This document shows positions 17,743 through 26,588 of a DNA stretch of 57,354 nucleotides, one piece after another; the stretch's first letter is position 1; each line of letters starts with the position of its first letter. This DNA is from Bacteroidaceae bacterium. Its GTDB lineage: Bacteria; Bacteroidota; Bacteroidia; Bacteroidales; Bacteroidaceae. The position numbers and the translations under genes are program-made. The stretch spans positions 1 to 57,354 of the forward strand of contig CAAGLF010000068.1 of assembly GCA_900770705.1 (NCBI GenBank), given 5' to 3'. The notes beneath the pieces were generated by a model. It was not told where the DNA came from and did not search any database. It saw only the letters and a program-made list of their open reading frames with translations.

Positions 17743-18777
17743 TCAGTGCTGCGGCCAGCGCAGGCGCTCGAAAGTCTTGCAGCCCCGCAGATAGTAGGCC
17801 ATAAGGATGGAGGCGTCGTATTGCTCCGGTATGGGCTGCTGCAGGGCTTTCTGCATATTTTCCTGTCGCGAGGCAGCAAAGTCGGGGCGCAGGCGGCGGT
17901 ATTCGCTGCGCGCCCGCCAGACGGCCCGGAAGTCTCCCCAGTGGCCCACGAGCAGGAACTTCAGCGCGGCCACGTAGTCAAGCAGTGTCCGCACACGTAT
18001 GACGGCGGCCAACTGCCGCGGCGGCAGGTTCTTGTAGAGCATCAGGAGATTGTTGCGGAAGTTGAGGAAAGTCTTCCGCGGATTGTCGGCCGACAAGGTG
18101 CCGCCTCCCACATGACAGGCTACGGAGGCAGGCACGCAGGCTATCTTCCGGCCGCGTGCCCGCAGCCGCCAGCAGAGGTCGATTTCCTCCATATGGGCAA
18201 AGAAGCGGCCGTCGAAGCCTCCCGCTGCCAGCCAGTCGGTGCGCCGGATGAGCAACGCGGCCCCCGTTGCCCAGAAGACATCGGCCGGGGTGTCGTATTG
18301 TCCGTTGTCCTGCTCCACGCTGTCGAAGAGCCTGCCGCGGCAGAAGGGGTAGCCATAGCGGTCCAGGTAGCCTCCGGCGGCACCGGCGTATTCGAAGCTG
18401 TGCGGATCGCGCTGCGCCAGCAGCTTGGGCTGGCACGCGGCATAGTCGGGATGGGTGTCGAGGAAGCCGACCAGCGGCTCCAGCCAGCCTGGCGTGACTT
18501 CGACATCGGAGTTGAGCAGCAGTAAGTACTCGCTGTCGAGGCGGGCCAGGGCGCGGTTGTAGCCTTCGGCAAAGCCATAGTTGGCGTCGAGGGGCAGGAG
18601 CTGCACCTCGGGGAAGTCGCGGCGCAACATTTCGAGGCTGCCGTCGGTGGAACCGTTGTCGGCCACGACCACTTGTGCGGCGGGCCGGCTGTGACGTACG
18701 ACGGAAGGGAGAAATTGCTGCATCATCGCCTTGCCGTTCCAGTTGAGAATTACTATCGAAACTTTGGTTGGGGACAT
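17743..18777 (-). CDS. Family 2 glycosyltransferase (rhamnosyltransferase-like)
   Basis: This 344-residue GT-A enzyme should add a sugar during polysaccharide or glycolipid synthesis at the inner face of the membrane. Motifs: VSIVILNWNGK at the N-terminus, VVVADNGSTDGS (nucleotide site), YLLLLNSDVEV (the DXD-like metal site) and FFAHMEEIDLCWR (the ED motif of GT2 proteins). The length and the C-terminal region (FLNFRNNLLMLYKNLP) match the many Bacteroidetes enzymes annotated as GT2. No other genes of a polysaccharide locus are adjacent, so the product cannot be deduced. Confidence 0.9.
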   Translation of the reverse strand: MSPTKVSIVILNWNGKAMMQQFLPSVVRHSRPAAQVVVADNGSTDGSLEMLRRDFPEVQLLPLDANYGFAEGYNRALARLDSEYLLLLNSDVEVTPGWLEPLVGFLDTHPDYAACQPKLLAQRDPHSFEYAGAAGGYLDRYGYPFCRGRLFDSVEQDNGQYDTPADVFWATGAALLIRRTDWLAAGGFDGRFFAHMEEIDLCWRLRARGRKIACVPASVACHVGGGTLSADNPRKTFLNFRNNLLMLYKNLPPRQLAAVIRVRTLLDYVAALKFLLVGHWGDFRAVWRARSEYRRLRPDFAASRQENMQKALQQPIPEQYDASILMAYYLRGCKTFERLRWPQH

Positions 18778-18867
18778 TTTTATAGGGAAGAGTTTGAAAT
18801 GGAATGTAGAGAGTGGACTGTGTCGGCCGCCTTGCGAAACCGGGTATGGGCCCGGGGGTGGAAAAAC

Positions 18868-18990
18868 GAGTGCGGCTTAGAAAATCGTAAGTACGGCTTA
18901 GAAAATCGTAAGTGCGGCTTAGAAAATCGTAAGCCGTACTTGGGAATCACGTAAGTGGCACTTAGGATTTCCCAAGCCGTACTTAGCCGG
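18868..18990. repeat. Intergenic repeat family B, six units of about 21 bp
   Basis: Three direct units, each ending in GCGGCTTAGAAAATCGT or ACGGCTTAGAAAATCGT, start at 18868, 18889 and 18910. Related units in inverted sense follow (AAGCCGTACTTGGGAATC at 18931, AAGTGGCACTTAGGATTTCC at 18953, AAGCCGTACTTAGCCGG at 18974). The period is 21 bp with one unit of 22. The array fills the gap between mtaB and the glycosyltransferase gene. A short copy of the same family lies at 31260-31303. Confidence 0.8.
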
Positions 18991-19022
18991 AACGCCCCGC
19001 CGAAAGGTCTGTTTTCGCCACG

Positions 19023-20387
19023 CTACAGCGGTATGGCCAGCAGGCATTGCGCGTCGGGTGTGAAGTCGCCGAGCCGACATTCCTGTATGCTGCCGTCGGT
19101 AGGCTGGACGGAAGTGCCGGCTGGCAGCTCCACACGGATATAATTGTCGGTAAACCCGCGCAGCGGCTGGCCCGGACGCGGATGTTCCCACAGCACGGGG
19201 CGCCTGCTGCCGGCAAAGCGGGCATAGAAGTCGCGCCGCTTGCGCTCGGAGAGGGCCAGGAGGCGGGCCGACCGCTCGTGCTTATCGGCCGGCGACACCG
19301 TATGCGGAATGTCCAGTGCCCTGGTGCCGGGACGTTCGGAGTAGCTGAACACGTGCAACTCGGCGAAAGGCAGCGCTTCGAGGAAGCTAAACGTCTCTTC
19401 AAACAGCTCCGCCGTCTCGCCACGCATACCGACAATGACGTCGATGCCCAGAAAGGCGTCGGGCAGGTATTCGAGCACTTCCTGCACCTTGCTCCGGAAG
19501 AAGGACGTGTCGTACCGTCTGTGCATCAGGCGCAAAACTTCGTCGCTGCCGCTCTGCAAAGGAATGTGGAAATGGGGCATAAAGCTGCGGGACTCCGCAC
19601 AAAAACGGATGACGTCGGTCGTCAGCAAGTTGGGTTCGATTGAAGAAATGCGATAGCGGTCGATGCCCTCGACAGCATCCAGGCTACGGATGAGTTCGAG
19701 GAACGTCTCGCCCGTGGAACGCCCGAAGTCGCCGATGTTCACCCCCGTGATGACAATCTCCCGCGCCCCCAGCCGCGCTGCCTCGCAGGCTTGCGCAGTC
19801 AGCGAGGCCACCGAGCCGTTGCGGCTGCGGCCGCGCGCCATCGGGATGGTGCAGTAGGTGCAATAGTAGTTGCAGCCGTCCTGCACCTTGAGGAAGCAGC
19901 GCGTACGCTCCCCGCGGGAGCAGGACGGTGCGAAGGACTTGATGTCGCGGCCGGCCGTACAGACCACGCGGCCGGCCGTCTGGCTGCAACCGGCACCGGC
20001 CTTCAGGGCGAGGCACTCGGCTATCAGTTCGACCACATGACCCTTCTGCTCCGTGCCAATCACCAGGTCGACGCCCTCGATGGCCGCAATCTGTTCGGGC
20101 TGCAGCTGTGCATAACATCCCATTACCACGACAGCGGCCCCGGGATGGCGCCGGTGGAGGCGGTGGATGGCCTGCCGGCACTTGTGGTCGGCCACCTCCG
20201 TCACCGAACAGGTATTGACCAGCAGCAGGTCGGCCTCATCGTCCTTCCCGGCCTCTACGGCTCCCAAAGCTAGCAGGCGGTCGCGCACGGAGGACGTCTC
20301 CGCAAAGTTCAGCTTGCAGCCCAATGTCAGGAAGGTCAGGCGCTTGCCGCCCAACACTTCGGATATATCGTACATCTGATTTGCCAT
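19023..20387 (-). CDS. mtaB: MtaB, tRNA t6A37 methylthiotransferase
   Basis: This 454-residue radical-SAM enzyme converts t6A at position 37 of ANN-decoding tRNAs to ms2t6A. An N-terminal methylthiotransferase domain has the family opening LTFLTLGCKLNFAE and Cys residues in LLLVNTCSVTEV and VVVMGCYAQL for one Fe-S cluster. The radical-SAM loop DGCNYYCTYCTIP supplies the second. The C-terminus (RGFTDNYIRVEL) is the TRAM RNA-binding domain. KLNFAET and the overall length place it in the MtaB rather than the MiaB or RimO branch. It starts 17 bp after the end of the membrane glycosyltransferase gene. Confidence 0.93.
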   Translation of the reverse strand: MANQMYDISEVLGGKRLTFLTLGCKLNFAETSSVRDRLLALGAVEAGKDDEADLLLVNTCSVTEVADHKCRQAIHRLHRRHPGAAVVVMGCYAQLQPEQIAAIEGVDLVIGTEQKGHVVELIAECLALKAGAGCSQTAGRVVCTAGRDIKSFAPSCSRGERTRCFLKVQDGCNYYCTYCTIPMARGRSRNGSVASLTAQACEAARLGAREIVITGVNIGDFGRSTGETFLELIRSLDAVEGIDRYRISSIEPNLLTTDVIRFCAESRSFMPHFHIPLQSGSDEVLRLMHRRYDTSFFRSKVQEVLEYLPDAFLGIDVIVGMRGETAELFEETFSFLEALPFAELHVFSYSERPGTRALDIPHTVSPADKHERSARLLALSERKRRDFYARFAGSRRPVLWEHPRPGQPLRGFTDNYIRVELPAGTSVQPTDGSIQECRLGDFTPDAQCLLAIPL

Positions 20388-20403
20388 TTATTCCAACACA
20401 AGA

Positions 20404-22206
20404 TTACCGTTCTCCGTCCTCCCGCGTGAAGCGGAACACGTGGATAGGCTTACGGCCGTCACAACTGCGCGCCTTCGAAAACAGCCGTTGCAGCCGGAAA
20501 TCCGGATGGCGGGCCAGAAGGGAGTCGGCATCCGAGGCTTCCGTAATCAACAGGCCGTTCCGCGGCAGTCCGTCGGGCAGAGAGGTGAGCGGCTTGACAC
20601 GATCGTTCAAATAATAATTGATGGTGAAAGGATGCATAAGGTTGCGGGCATCCTTCCTTTCGTCCTCCGGGCGATAGGAATAGACAGTGCCCTCCGGCTG
20701 CAGCGCCTGAATGCGCAAAGCCTCGGCCTTGTCCGACTTCACATTCAACACCAGCGGCTGATACAGGCCGTCCAGCGCCATATAGGTGCAGAAAGCCAAT
20801 GCTACCACACTGCGGGGAAGCGCGTCCCTGCGGCCACGGCCCCAGAACATCACGGAAACCACCAGCGGCAGCCCCCACAGCAGCCAGCGCCAGCCCACTT
20901 CCGCAGACTGAAGGGCCTGCCACATCGCTATAAACTGGGCGTTCGCCGTCTTACCAAGAAACTCCGGCGTCAGCCAGCCCCATCTGACGGCCACGAAGGC
21001 CCCCGAAAGCACGACCATCAGCCCCGACAACACACAACCGAAGGCATACAGCGCCTTATGGCCGCGGCGGGACATTCGAATCATCAGCTTGGCCAGACCA
21101 TAGGAGGCAAACGGATAGACCGGCAAGAGATAAACACTGCGCTTGCTGGCCGGAATGCAATAGAACAGGAATATCAGACCGGCCGACAGCACTACAAACT
21201 GCAACAAGGGGGAAAGGCGGGACAGGCGACCGCACCATCCGTCCGACTGCCGAGCGGTAGCGTCCTCACCGTCGCGCCGCCACAACAGAGGGAGTGCCAA
21301 GGGCAGCAGTAGCGTGTACGGGGTCAATCCGGCCAAGAGCGTCATCACATTATAATGCCAGGGGTTCACGTGGCTGTCATAGGCCATCTGCCCCGTCAGG
21401 CGCAACACATTTTCTTCGTATATGAGATACAGGAAAGCATCACCGCCCCCCGGCTGCCGATAGGCCAATACATACCACACGCACAGCGGCACCAGGCTCA
21501 GCAGGCAGAGCCCCAACATCCGCAGACCCACCGACAAGGTGCGCACTGCCAGAGTATGCCATCCCCAGCCGGCCTTCCGCTGCGCCGGAACGGGGTTCAG
21601 CAACAGGAATACGCCGAAGACAAAACCGGGCAACAAGGCACCGACCGGCCCTTTGGTCAACGCTGCTCCCGCCATCAGCAGCACCGCCATCCACGGGAAG
21701 CCCCGCAATTCGCGCTTCCACCATTCATAGAGGGCATAGAGCGCCATCACAATACACGCCGTCAGCACCATATCCACCCTACAAGCCATGGCCGCACGGT
21801 GTACCTCAAAGGTGGTCAGGCAAACGAAGGCTGTCAGCCATCCGGCCTCCCGTCCGTCGTGGCGGCGGAAGAACAGATAGGTGGCCATTGTCATCGCCGT
21901 AGCAGCCAGTGCCGACGGCATACGGGAAACATACTCGGTGACACCGCCGAAAAAGAATGATAATACGGCGATTATCCAGTGCATAAACGGCGGTTTATAG
22001 GGGATGTCCACGCCATTGCTGACAGGCAGTATCCAGTTGTCCTGCTCCAGCATAGACACCGCCACCACCGCCTCCCGCGGTTCACCCCGGGTATTGAAGA
22101 GCGTCAGGCCCAGAAAAAGAAACAACGAAACGGTACACAGCACGAGTACCGGCCAAACCCGACGCCACAGTGACTGGTCGGAGGTGTCATTCAACATATA
22201 GTGCAT
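20404..22206 (-). CDS. GT39-type integral membrane glycosyltransferase (ArnT/PMT-like)
   Basis: This 600-residue membrane protein has about 11-12 hydrophobic helices in the first 450 residues and a periplasmic C-terminal part. The loop after the first helix contains NTRGEPREAVVAVSML, equivalent to the catalytic acidic loop of ArnT and PMT enzymes, followed by IPYKPPFMHWI. Such proteins move sugars from polyprenyl phosphate to lipid A or proteins at the outer face of the inner membrane. The acceptor cannot be told from the sequence. Candidate starts are the ATGs at 22206 and 22197. porW ends 48 bp upstream. Confidence 0.88.
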   Translation of the reverse strand: MHYMLNDTSDQSLWRRVWPVLVLCTVSLFLFLGLTLFNTRGEPREAVVAVSMLEQDNWILPVSNGVDIPYKPPFMHWIIAVLSFFFGGVTEYVSRMPSALAATAMTMATYLFFRRHDGREAGWLTAFVCLTTFEVHRAAMACRVDMVLTACIVMALYALYEWWKRELRGFPWMAVLLMAGAALTKGPVGALLPGFVFGVFLLLNPVPAQRKAGWGWHTLAVRTLSVGLRMLGLCLLSLVPLCVWYVLAYRQPGGGDAFLYLIYEENVLRLTGQMAYDSHVNPWHYNVMTLLAGLTPYTLLLPLALPLLWRRDGEDATARQSDGWCGRLSRLSPLLQFVVLSAGLIFLFYCIPASKRSVYLLPVYPFASYGLAKLMIRMSRRGHKALYAFGCVLSGLMVVLSGAFVAVRWGWLTPEFLGKTANAQFIAMWQALQSAEVGWRWLLWGLPLVVSVMFWGRGRRDALPRSVVALAFCTYMALDGLYQPLVLNVKSDKAEALRIQALQPEGTVYSYRPEDERKDARNLMHPFTINYYLNDRVKPLTSLPDGLPRNGLLITEASDADSLLARHPDFRLQRLFSKARSCDGRKPIHVFRFTREDGER

Positions 22207-22254
22207 AATAGAGATATTCTGCTATTTCGGGAGGAAGGGAGGAAGGAGAAGAAG

Positions 22255-25170
22255 CTACTCACTATACCATTCTCCGTCGTCCTCACCATCCGTATTATCG
22301 TTACCTTTCTGATTTTCGAGCTGCTCGGGCGTATATTCATCCTCATAATGCTGTTCGATGTCCTCGTCTACAGCTTCCTCGAAGGGCTGGGCCGGCGCCG
22401 TGGTGTCGATGGGCGAGAAGTGTTCCTCGTAGAAAGCGCGATAGTCATCGTAGCTGTATTGCGTGCCCAGCAGTGCGAGGTTCTCTTCTGAGATGAGCAG
22501 GATACGGGCCTCGGCCAGAAGGTCGGCCAAACCGCCTTCGCCCAGCAGACGGCCGGCATAGCTGTGCACGTCCTCGAAACTACGGAAACCGGAAACGACC
22601 AGGCGGATAATCCCCTCTTCGCGCTCAAAGTGCATATCAAAGCCGCGCACCATAAAGCCGGTAAAGTTGAAGCGAGCCACGGCAAAGAGCAATTTGTCGT
22701 CGTCGAGCGCTCCATCGGGATAAGCCACTATCAGCACAAACGGCGTCCGACGTTCGGCGGAGAGAGAGCGGGCAGCGCCAGCCAGCTCCGTACCGGCGGC
22801 GGCATTGGCAGTACGTCGCGACCACAGGTTGCCCACATCGAAGCCTCCGCCTGCCGGACGGCGGCCGCTCTCCAGGCCCTTCACCATCATTCCGGCCAAC
22901 TCGGAAACATCGCTCTGCGGATAGTCTTTCACCAACTGACGCAGTTCGGAAGCCAGCTGTGCAGTCTGGGCCGTGTCTATGCGGGACAGGATGTCGACGA
23001 AGAGGAACTTGGGGCGATTGGCCCCCGTGGGATATTTCTGTGCTGAGTACGCCACGTTTCCATGCACCGAGGCATAGTCGTGTCGAAGGAAGGCCTGATA
23101 GGTAGCAGCGTAGAGGGAATCCTCCAACTGTGGGCCGTAGCGGGCATTGTATTCGAAGTCGGGGTCGGTAACCAGCTTTGTCAGGGTATGTTCGGGAGCT
23201 ACCGAAGCCAGCCGGTCGCGCCAGACGGCGGCCTGTTCGGGCTTGTTCCAGCGGGAATAGAGCAGGAAGAGCTGATAGAGTGCCTCGGGAAGCTGTTCTG
23301 CCTCGGGATACTGCGTCACCAGACGCTCCAGCGTGCGGGCAGCCAGCGGGAAGTCCTCCAGTTTGTCCTTCTCGATTACGCCGGCATTGTAGAGTCCGTC
23401 GTGAATAATCAGGTCGGAAGCGGCCTTGGCCTCATCCGAGAAAGGTATCTGTGCCAGATAGTACTCACGGGTATGGGGATCTGAGGCCAGACTGTCGGAC
23501 TCTGCACTGAGGCTGTCCGCTTCGGAATCGTCGGCAATATCCTGCTCATCGTCCTGCTCGTCGGAATCGTAGTCATAGCCTTCGTTCTCCTCTGTCTGGA
23601 GCACCGTGCGGTTGGAGCGGCGCCAGTCGTCCTCCAGCTTACGGTTGCCCCACTGCTTGCGGAAGTCCTGCTTGCCTTGCGCCACCAGCATCGCATTGTA
23701 GAAATACCAGGTCTTGTCCTGCTGCTGCGGCGTGACCGAGGGAGTCTGGGCAGAATTGTCCGCTCCCTGTCCGCCCTGCTCCTGAAGCCGGGCCTGGGCA
23801 GCGGAATCCGCCTGTTGCTTTCGTGCTTCCTTTTCCTGTTTCTTCAAGGCCTCAATTACTCTGTCGATGGCAGCATTGCGTTCTGCCTCGGGCATAGCGG
23901 CCAGTGCCTGCAGACTGTCCTGTAAATAGACGGCAGAGGTATAGGGCACTAGTTCATCAAGCACTTTGGAGCGCTGCATGATGCGGTCGTAGTCCTTACG
24001 CTCCTTGCTGAGCAGACCGATGGCCTCGCTATAACAGGTCTGTGCCTTGTCGTAGCGGCCGCTTTCCCAATAGAGCTCGCCCAGTCTGAGCACCAGGACT
24101 CCCTTCTCCACGCCGCTTCGGGTGGCCTTGCTGCGGCCAGTCTCGTAGTAACCGATGGCAGCGGCAGTATCTTGCTGCGAGAGACTGATGTTGCCCATCG
24201 CGTAGTACACTTGATCCAGATAGGTCTTGTTGTTGTCCGAGCGCGCCATCCGCCTCAGCCGGGCGAGCATACGGGTAGCTTCCTTGCCGGTGGCAGCCAC
24301 CTCGGCCTGTCCTATGCGGGCATTGAAGGCGAGTTCGTAGGCCGGGTGCTGACTGATACATTTACTATATGCCTTATAGGCTGCGGCACGGTCCCCCAGC
24401 TGTGCGTTCAGCTGTCCCAATAGGAAATAGAGCCTTGCCTTCTGTGTTTTCCTATGTTCCCGCCGCACCGTCTTTTCGACGTAAGGCAACGCCTCCTCCA
24501 GGCGCCCTTGCCGCAGCAAGAGGTCAGCCCAGGTGGCCTCTACTTCTCGCTTCAGTCTCGGAGTAAGGGTATCGCGCAGGGTGCGGCCGAGGGCATCTTC
24601 TGCATCGTAGAACCAGTCGAGCTCGGCGTAGCAACGCGCCATCCAGGCCCTAGCCTCACTCGCCACCAGAGGCTCTGCCTTATAGTGGCGGGTGATATAG
24701 GAGAAAGTGGCGGCAGCTTCGAGAAACTCCCCCTTCTGATACTGCGCTTTGCCCATCAGGAGCCAGGCTTGCTTGAGGAAGGGATTGAACTCCTTACGCT
24801 GCAGAAAGGCTTTCTCCTTGGGCGAAAGCTGCTTGCTGCTCCCCACCACGGGACGCCGCTTGATGGAATGCAACTGGATAGCTTTCTCACACTTGGTGAT
24901 AGCCACGTCGAAGTTGGCCTTGCCCATACTGCGGGTAGGCTCGTTGCCCACCACGAAGAGGGGCAACAACTCGGTATAATTGTCCTTGTTGCCAGTTTCC
25001 TGCGCCTTGCAGCCCTCAATGAAAGCCTGGCTTCCGTTGAAATAGGTATTGTAGCGGGCTGTGAAGGCCTGCCATCGCCGACTTCCGGCGGTGTTCTTCT
25101 TGGTAGAGCAGGACGACAGCAGGGCTATCACCAGCAGCAGCCAAAGGGGGAGAAGGGGACGCGCAGCCAT
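22255..25170 (-). CDS. porW: PorW/SprE-like TPR lipoprotein of the type IX secretion system
   Basis: This 971-residue lipoprotein (LLSSCSTKKNT at the lipobox) carries many helical TPR-like repeats through the first 550 residues. An acidic spacer follows, then further repeats and a C-terminal domain. The opening SRRWQAFTARYNTYFNGSQAF is typical of PorW/SprE, which is required for T9SS and gliding and is thought to link the motor and ring complexes to the outer-membrane translocon. The start is the ATG at 25168-25170, because the open frame further upstream overlaps the permease gene. It begins 5 bp after that gene ends, so the two are surely co-transcribed. Its distance from gldKLMN (about 5 kb) is usual for this gene. 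Confidence 0.87.
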   Translation of the reverse strand: MAARPLLPLWLLLVIALLSSCSTKKNTAGSRRWQAFTARYNTYFNGSQAFIEGCKAQETGNKDNYTELLPLFVVGNEPTRSMGKANFDVAITKCEKAIQLHSIKRRPVVGSSKQLSPKEKAFLQRKEFNPFLKQAWLLMGKAQYQKGEFLEAAATFSYITRHYKAEPLVASEARAWMARCYAELDWFYDAEDALGRTLRDTLTPRLKREVEATWADLLLRQGRLEEALPYVEKTVRREHRKTQKARLYFLLGQLNAQLGDRAAAYKAYSKCISQHPAYELAFNARIGQAEVAATGKEATRMLARLRRMARSDNNKTYLDQVYYAMGNISLSQQDTAAAIGYYETGRSKATRSGVEKGVLVLRLGELYWESGRYDKAQTCYSEAIGLLSKERKDYDRIMQRSKVLDELVPYTSAVYLQDSLQALAAMPEAERNAAIDRVIEALKKQEKEARKQQADSAAQARLQEQGGQGADNSAQTPSVTPQQQDKTWYFYNAMLVAQGKQDFRKQWGNRKLEDDWRRSNRTVLQTEENEGYDYDSDEQDDEQDIADDSEADSLSAESDSLASDPHTREYYLAQIPFSDEAKAASDLIIHDGLYNAGVIEKDKLEDFPLAARTLERLVTQYPEAEQLPEALYQLFLLYSRWNKPEQAAVWRDRLASVAPEHTLTKLVTDPDFEYNARYGPQLEDSLYAATYQAFLRHDYASVHGNVAYSAQKYPTGANRPKFLFVDILSRIDTAQTAQLASELRQLVKDYPQSDVSELAGMMVKGLESGRRPAGGGFDVGNLWSRRTANAAAGTELAGAARSLSAERRTPFVLIVAYPDGALDDDKLLFAVARFNFTGFMVRGFDMHFEREEGIIRLVVSGFRSFEDVHSYAGRLLGEGGLADLLAEARILLISEENLALLGTQYSYDDYRAFYEEHFSPIDTTAPAQPFEEAVDEDIEQHYEDEYTPEQLENQKGNDNTDGEDDGEWYSE

Positions 25171-25175
25171 AGTTT

Positions 25176-25970
25176 CTAAGTTCTTGCGAGTAAGAGAGCC
25201 AACAGATAGACAGCAATGGCCAATAAGATAATCGTTGCACCGGCAGGCAAGTCGAAGTAGAAGGCCAACAGCAAACCACCGACACTGCATACAGCACCGA
25301 ACAGTGCCGACCAGGCCACCATCCCGCCAAAGGTGCGTACAAACAGGCCTGCCGTCGACTGCGGTATGCTGAGCAAGGCTATAATCAGGACTATGCCCAC
25401 TACGTTCAGCCCGGCCACAATGGTCAAACTGGTCAGCAGTGTGAGGCAACTCTCAAGCAGGATTACGGGTATTCCGCGGGTCAAGGCGAAGTCGCGGTCG
25501 TAGGCCGTCAGCACGATGGATTGTCGGAAAAGCAGGAAGAAGAGCGTTGTCACCAAGGTCAGGCCGGCAGAGAACCACAGCGCTCCGGCGGAAATGGAGA
25601 GAATGTCACCAAAAAGAAAGGCCGGCAGTTCGGTAGCGAAACCGGGTGTAAGATAAGCAAAGACAATGCCCACACTCATCCCGAAGGTCCACAGTATGGC
25701 CACCACGGCGTCCGTACGCACATTCCGCCTATAGCCCAGCCATTGCACACCCCAGCCCGACAGCACGGCAAACACGGTAGCACCCAGCAGCGGGGAACTG
25801 CCCAGAAAAGCCCCCAGCCCCACTCCGCCCAGGCTGGCATGTGCTATACCGCCTGCCTGTATCACGGCGCGACGGGTCACCATCAGCGAACCGACAAAGG
25901 CACAGAGCAAGCTGACAAGCAGTGCTCCACAGAGTGCGTGCTGGAAGAAAGAGAGTTGGAGGAGTTCCAT
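25176..25970 (-). CDS. Zinc/manganese-type ABC transporter permease (ZnuB/TroC-like)
   Basis: This 264-residue membrane protein has about eight helices and belongs to the ABC-3 permease family. It contains AGGIAHASLGGVGLGAF (the ATPase-contact loop) and FVRTFGGMVAWSALFG near the C-terminus. It should import Zn or Mn together with an ATPase and a binding protein. Neither partner gene is in this window: a small unrelated gene lies upstream and porW downstream. The metal cannot be assigned from sequence alone. Confidence 0.9.
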   Translation of the reverse strand: MELLQLSFFQHALCGALLVSLLCAFVGSLMVTRRAVIQAGGIAHASLGGVGLGAFLGSSPLLGATVFAVLSGWGVQWLGYRRNVRTDAVVAILWTFGMSVGIVFAYLTPGFATELPAFLFGDILSISAGALWFSAGLTLVTTLFFLLFRQSIVLTAYDRDFALTRGIPVILLESCLTLLTSLTIVAGLNVVGIVLIIALLSIPQSTAGLFVRTFGGMVAWSALFGAVCSVGGLLLAFYFDLPAGATIILLAIAVYLLALLLART

Positions 25971-26130
25971 CCTGTCTGTGCAGTATTATTTACTCCCCAC
26001 GAGGGGGAAGACATATTTTGATTAAACGGGCTAATAGCCCCTTTATTGCCCGAAGCCTCTGTTTTTTAACCGATTCCCCACTGCAGACAATCGTACTGCA
26101 GGGGCATATCAGTCGCAGTGGTACGACGCG

Positions 26131-26514
26131 TTAACCATTGACAAGGAGTATCACCTCGTCCTTCAGCCCGTCCGGCAGCTCTATTCCACGCAATTCCAGC
26201 GAACGTAGCCAGCCAGGCACCTCATCAGGACGCATCGTGTAGAGCACCTCGCGGAAGGCTTCCTCCTCCTGCGGCGTATAACTGTCGGACGACCGCTGGC
26301 GATAGCTGTCCAGCTCCTCGTCCTCATAGTATTCCACTTGCTTGCCGACCGCGTCAAGCCTGCTCAGTTTCTCGCATACCTCGTGCCTCCCGCAACAACC
26401 GTCGGGGCGGTCCGGTTCAGAAGGAGCTGGCTGGCTGTCAGACGGGCGGAAGCATTTCCCGATAATAAAGGCAATGACACCTAATGTCAATAAGGATAAT
26501 AGTAGGGGGAACAT
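26131..26514 (-). CDS. Small membrane-anchored protein of unknown function
   Basis: This 127-residue protein has one N-terminal membrane helix (FPLLLSLLTLGVIAFIIG). A Pro/Ser linker, a Cys-rich motif (CCGRHEVC) and an acidic domain (QVEYYEDEELDSY ... FREVLYTMRPDEVPGWLRSL) follow. Similar proteins, some labelled phospholipase without clear basis, sit beside aroA in other Bacteroidales; I recall this as a common neighbourhood but cannot check it. The start at 26514 is chosen because it begins directly with the helix. aroA ends 74 bp upstream. The two neighbouring cysteines plus His and Cys could bind a metal, which is of interest next to a metal permease. Confidence 0.75.
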   Translation of the reverse strand: MFPLLLSLLTLGVIAFIIGKCFRPSDSQPAPSEPDRPDGCCGRHEVCEKLSRLDAVGKQVEYYEDEELDSYRQRSSDSYTPQEEEAFREVLYTMRPDEVPGWLRSLELRGIELPDGLKDEVILLVNG

Positions 26515-26588
26515 CAGTAAATGACGGATGATGGTTTGATGACGGAGCGACACATATTTATTAATACAAACATTCGGCAATGCAGCTC

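Noticed and set aside
26080..26107. Terminator after the permease gene's promoter region
   Set aside because: ACTGCAG and CTGCAG can pair, but the stem is short and no T tract follows on either strand.
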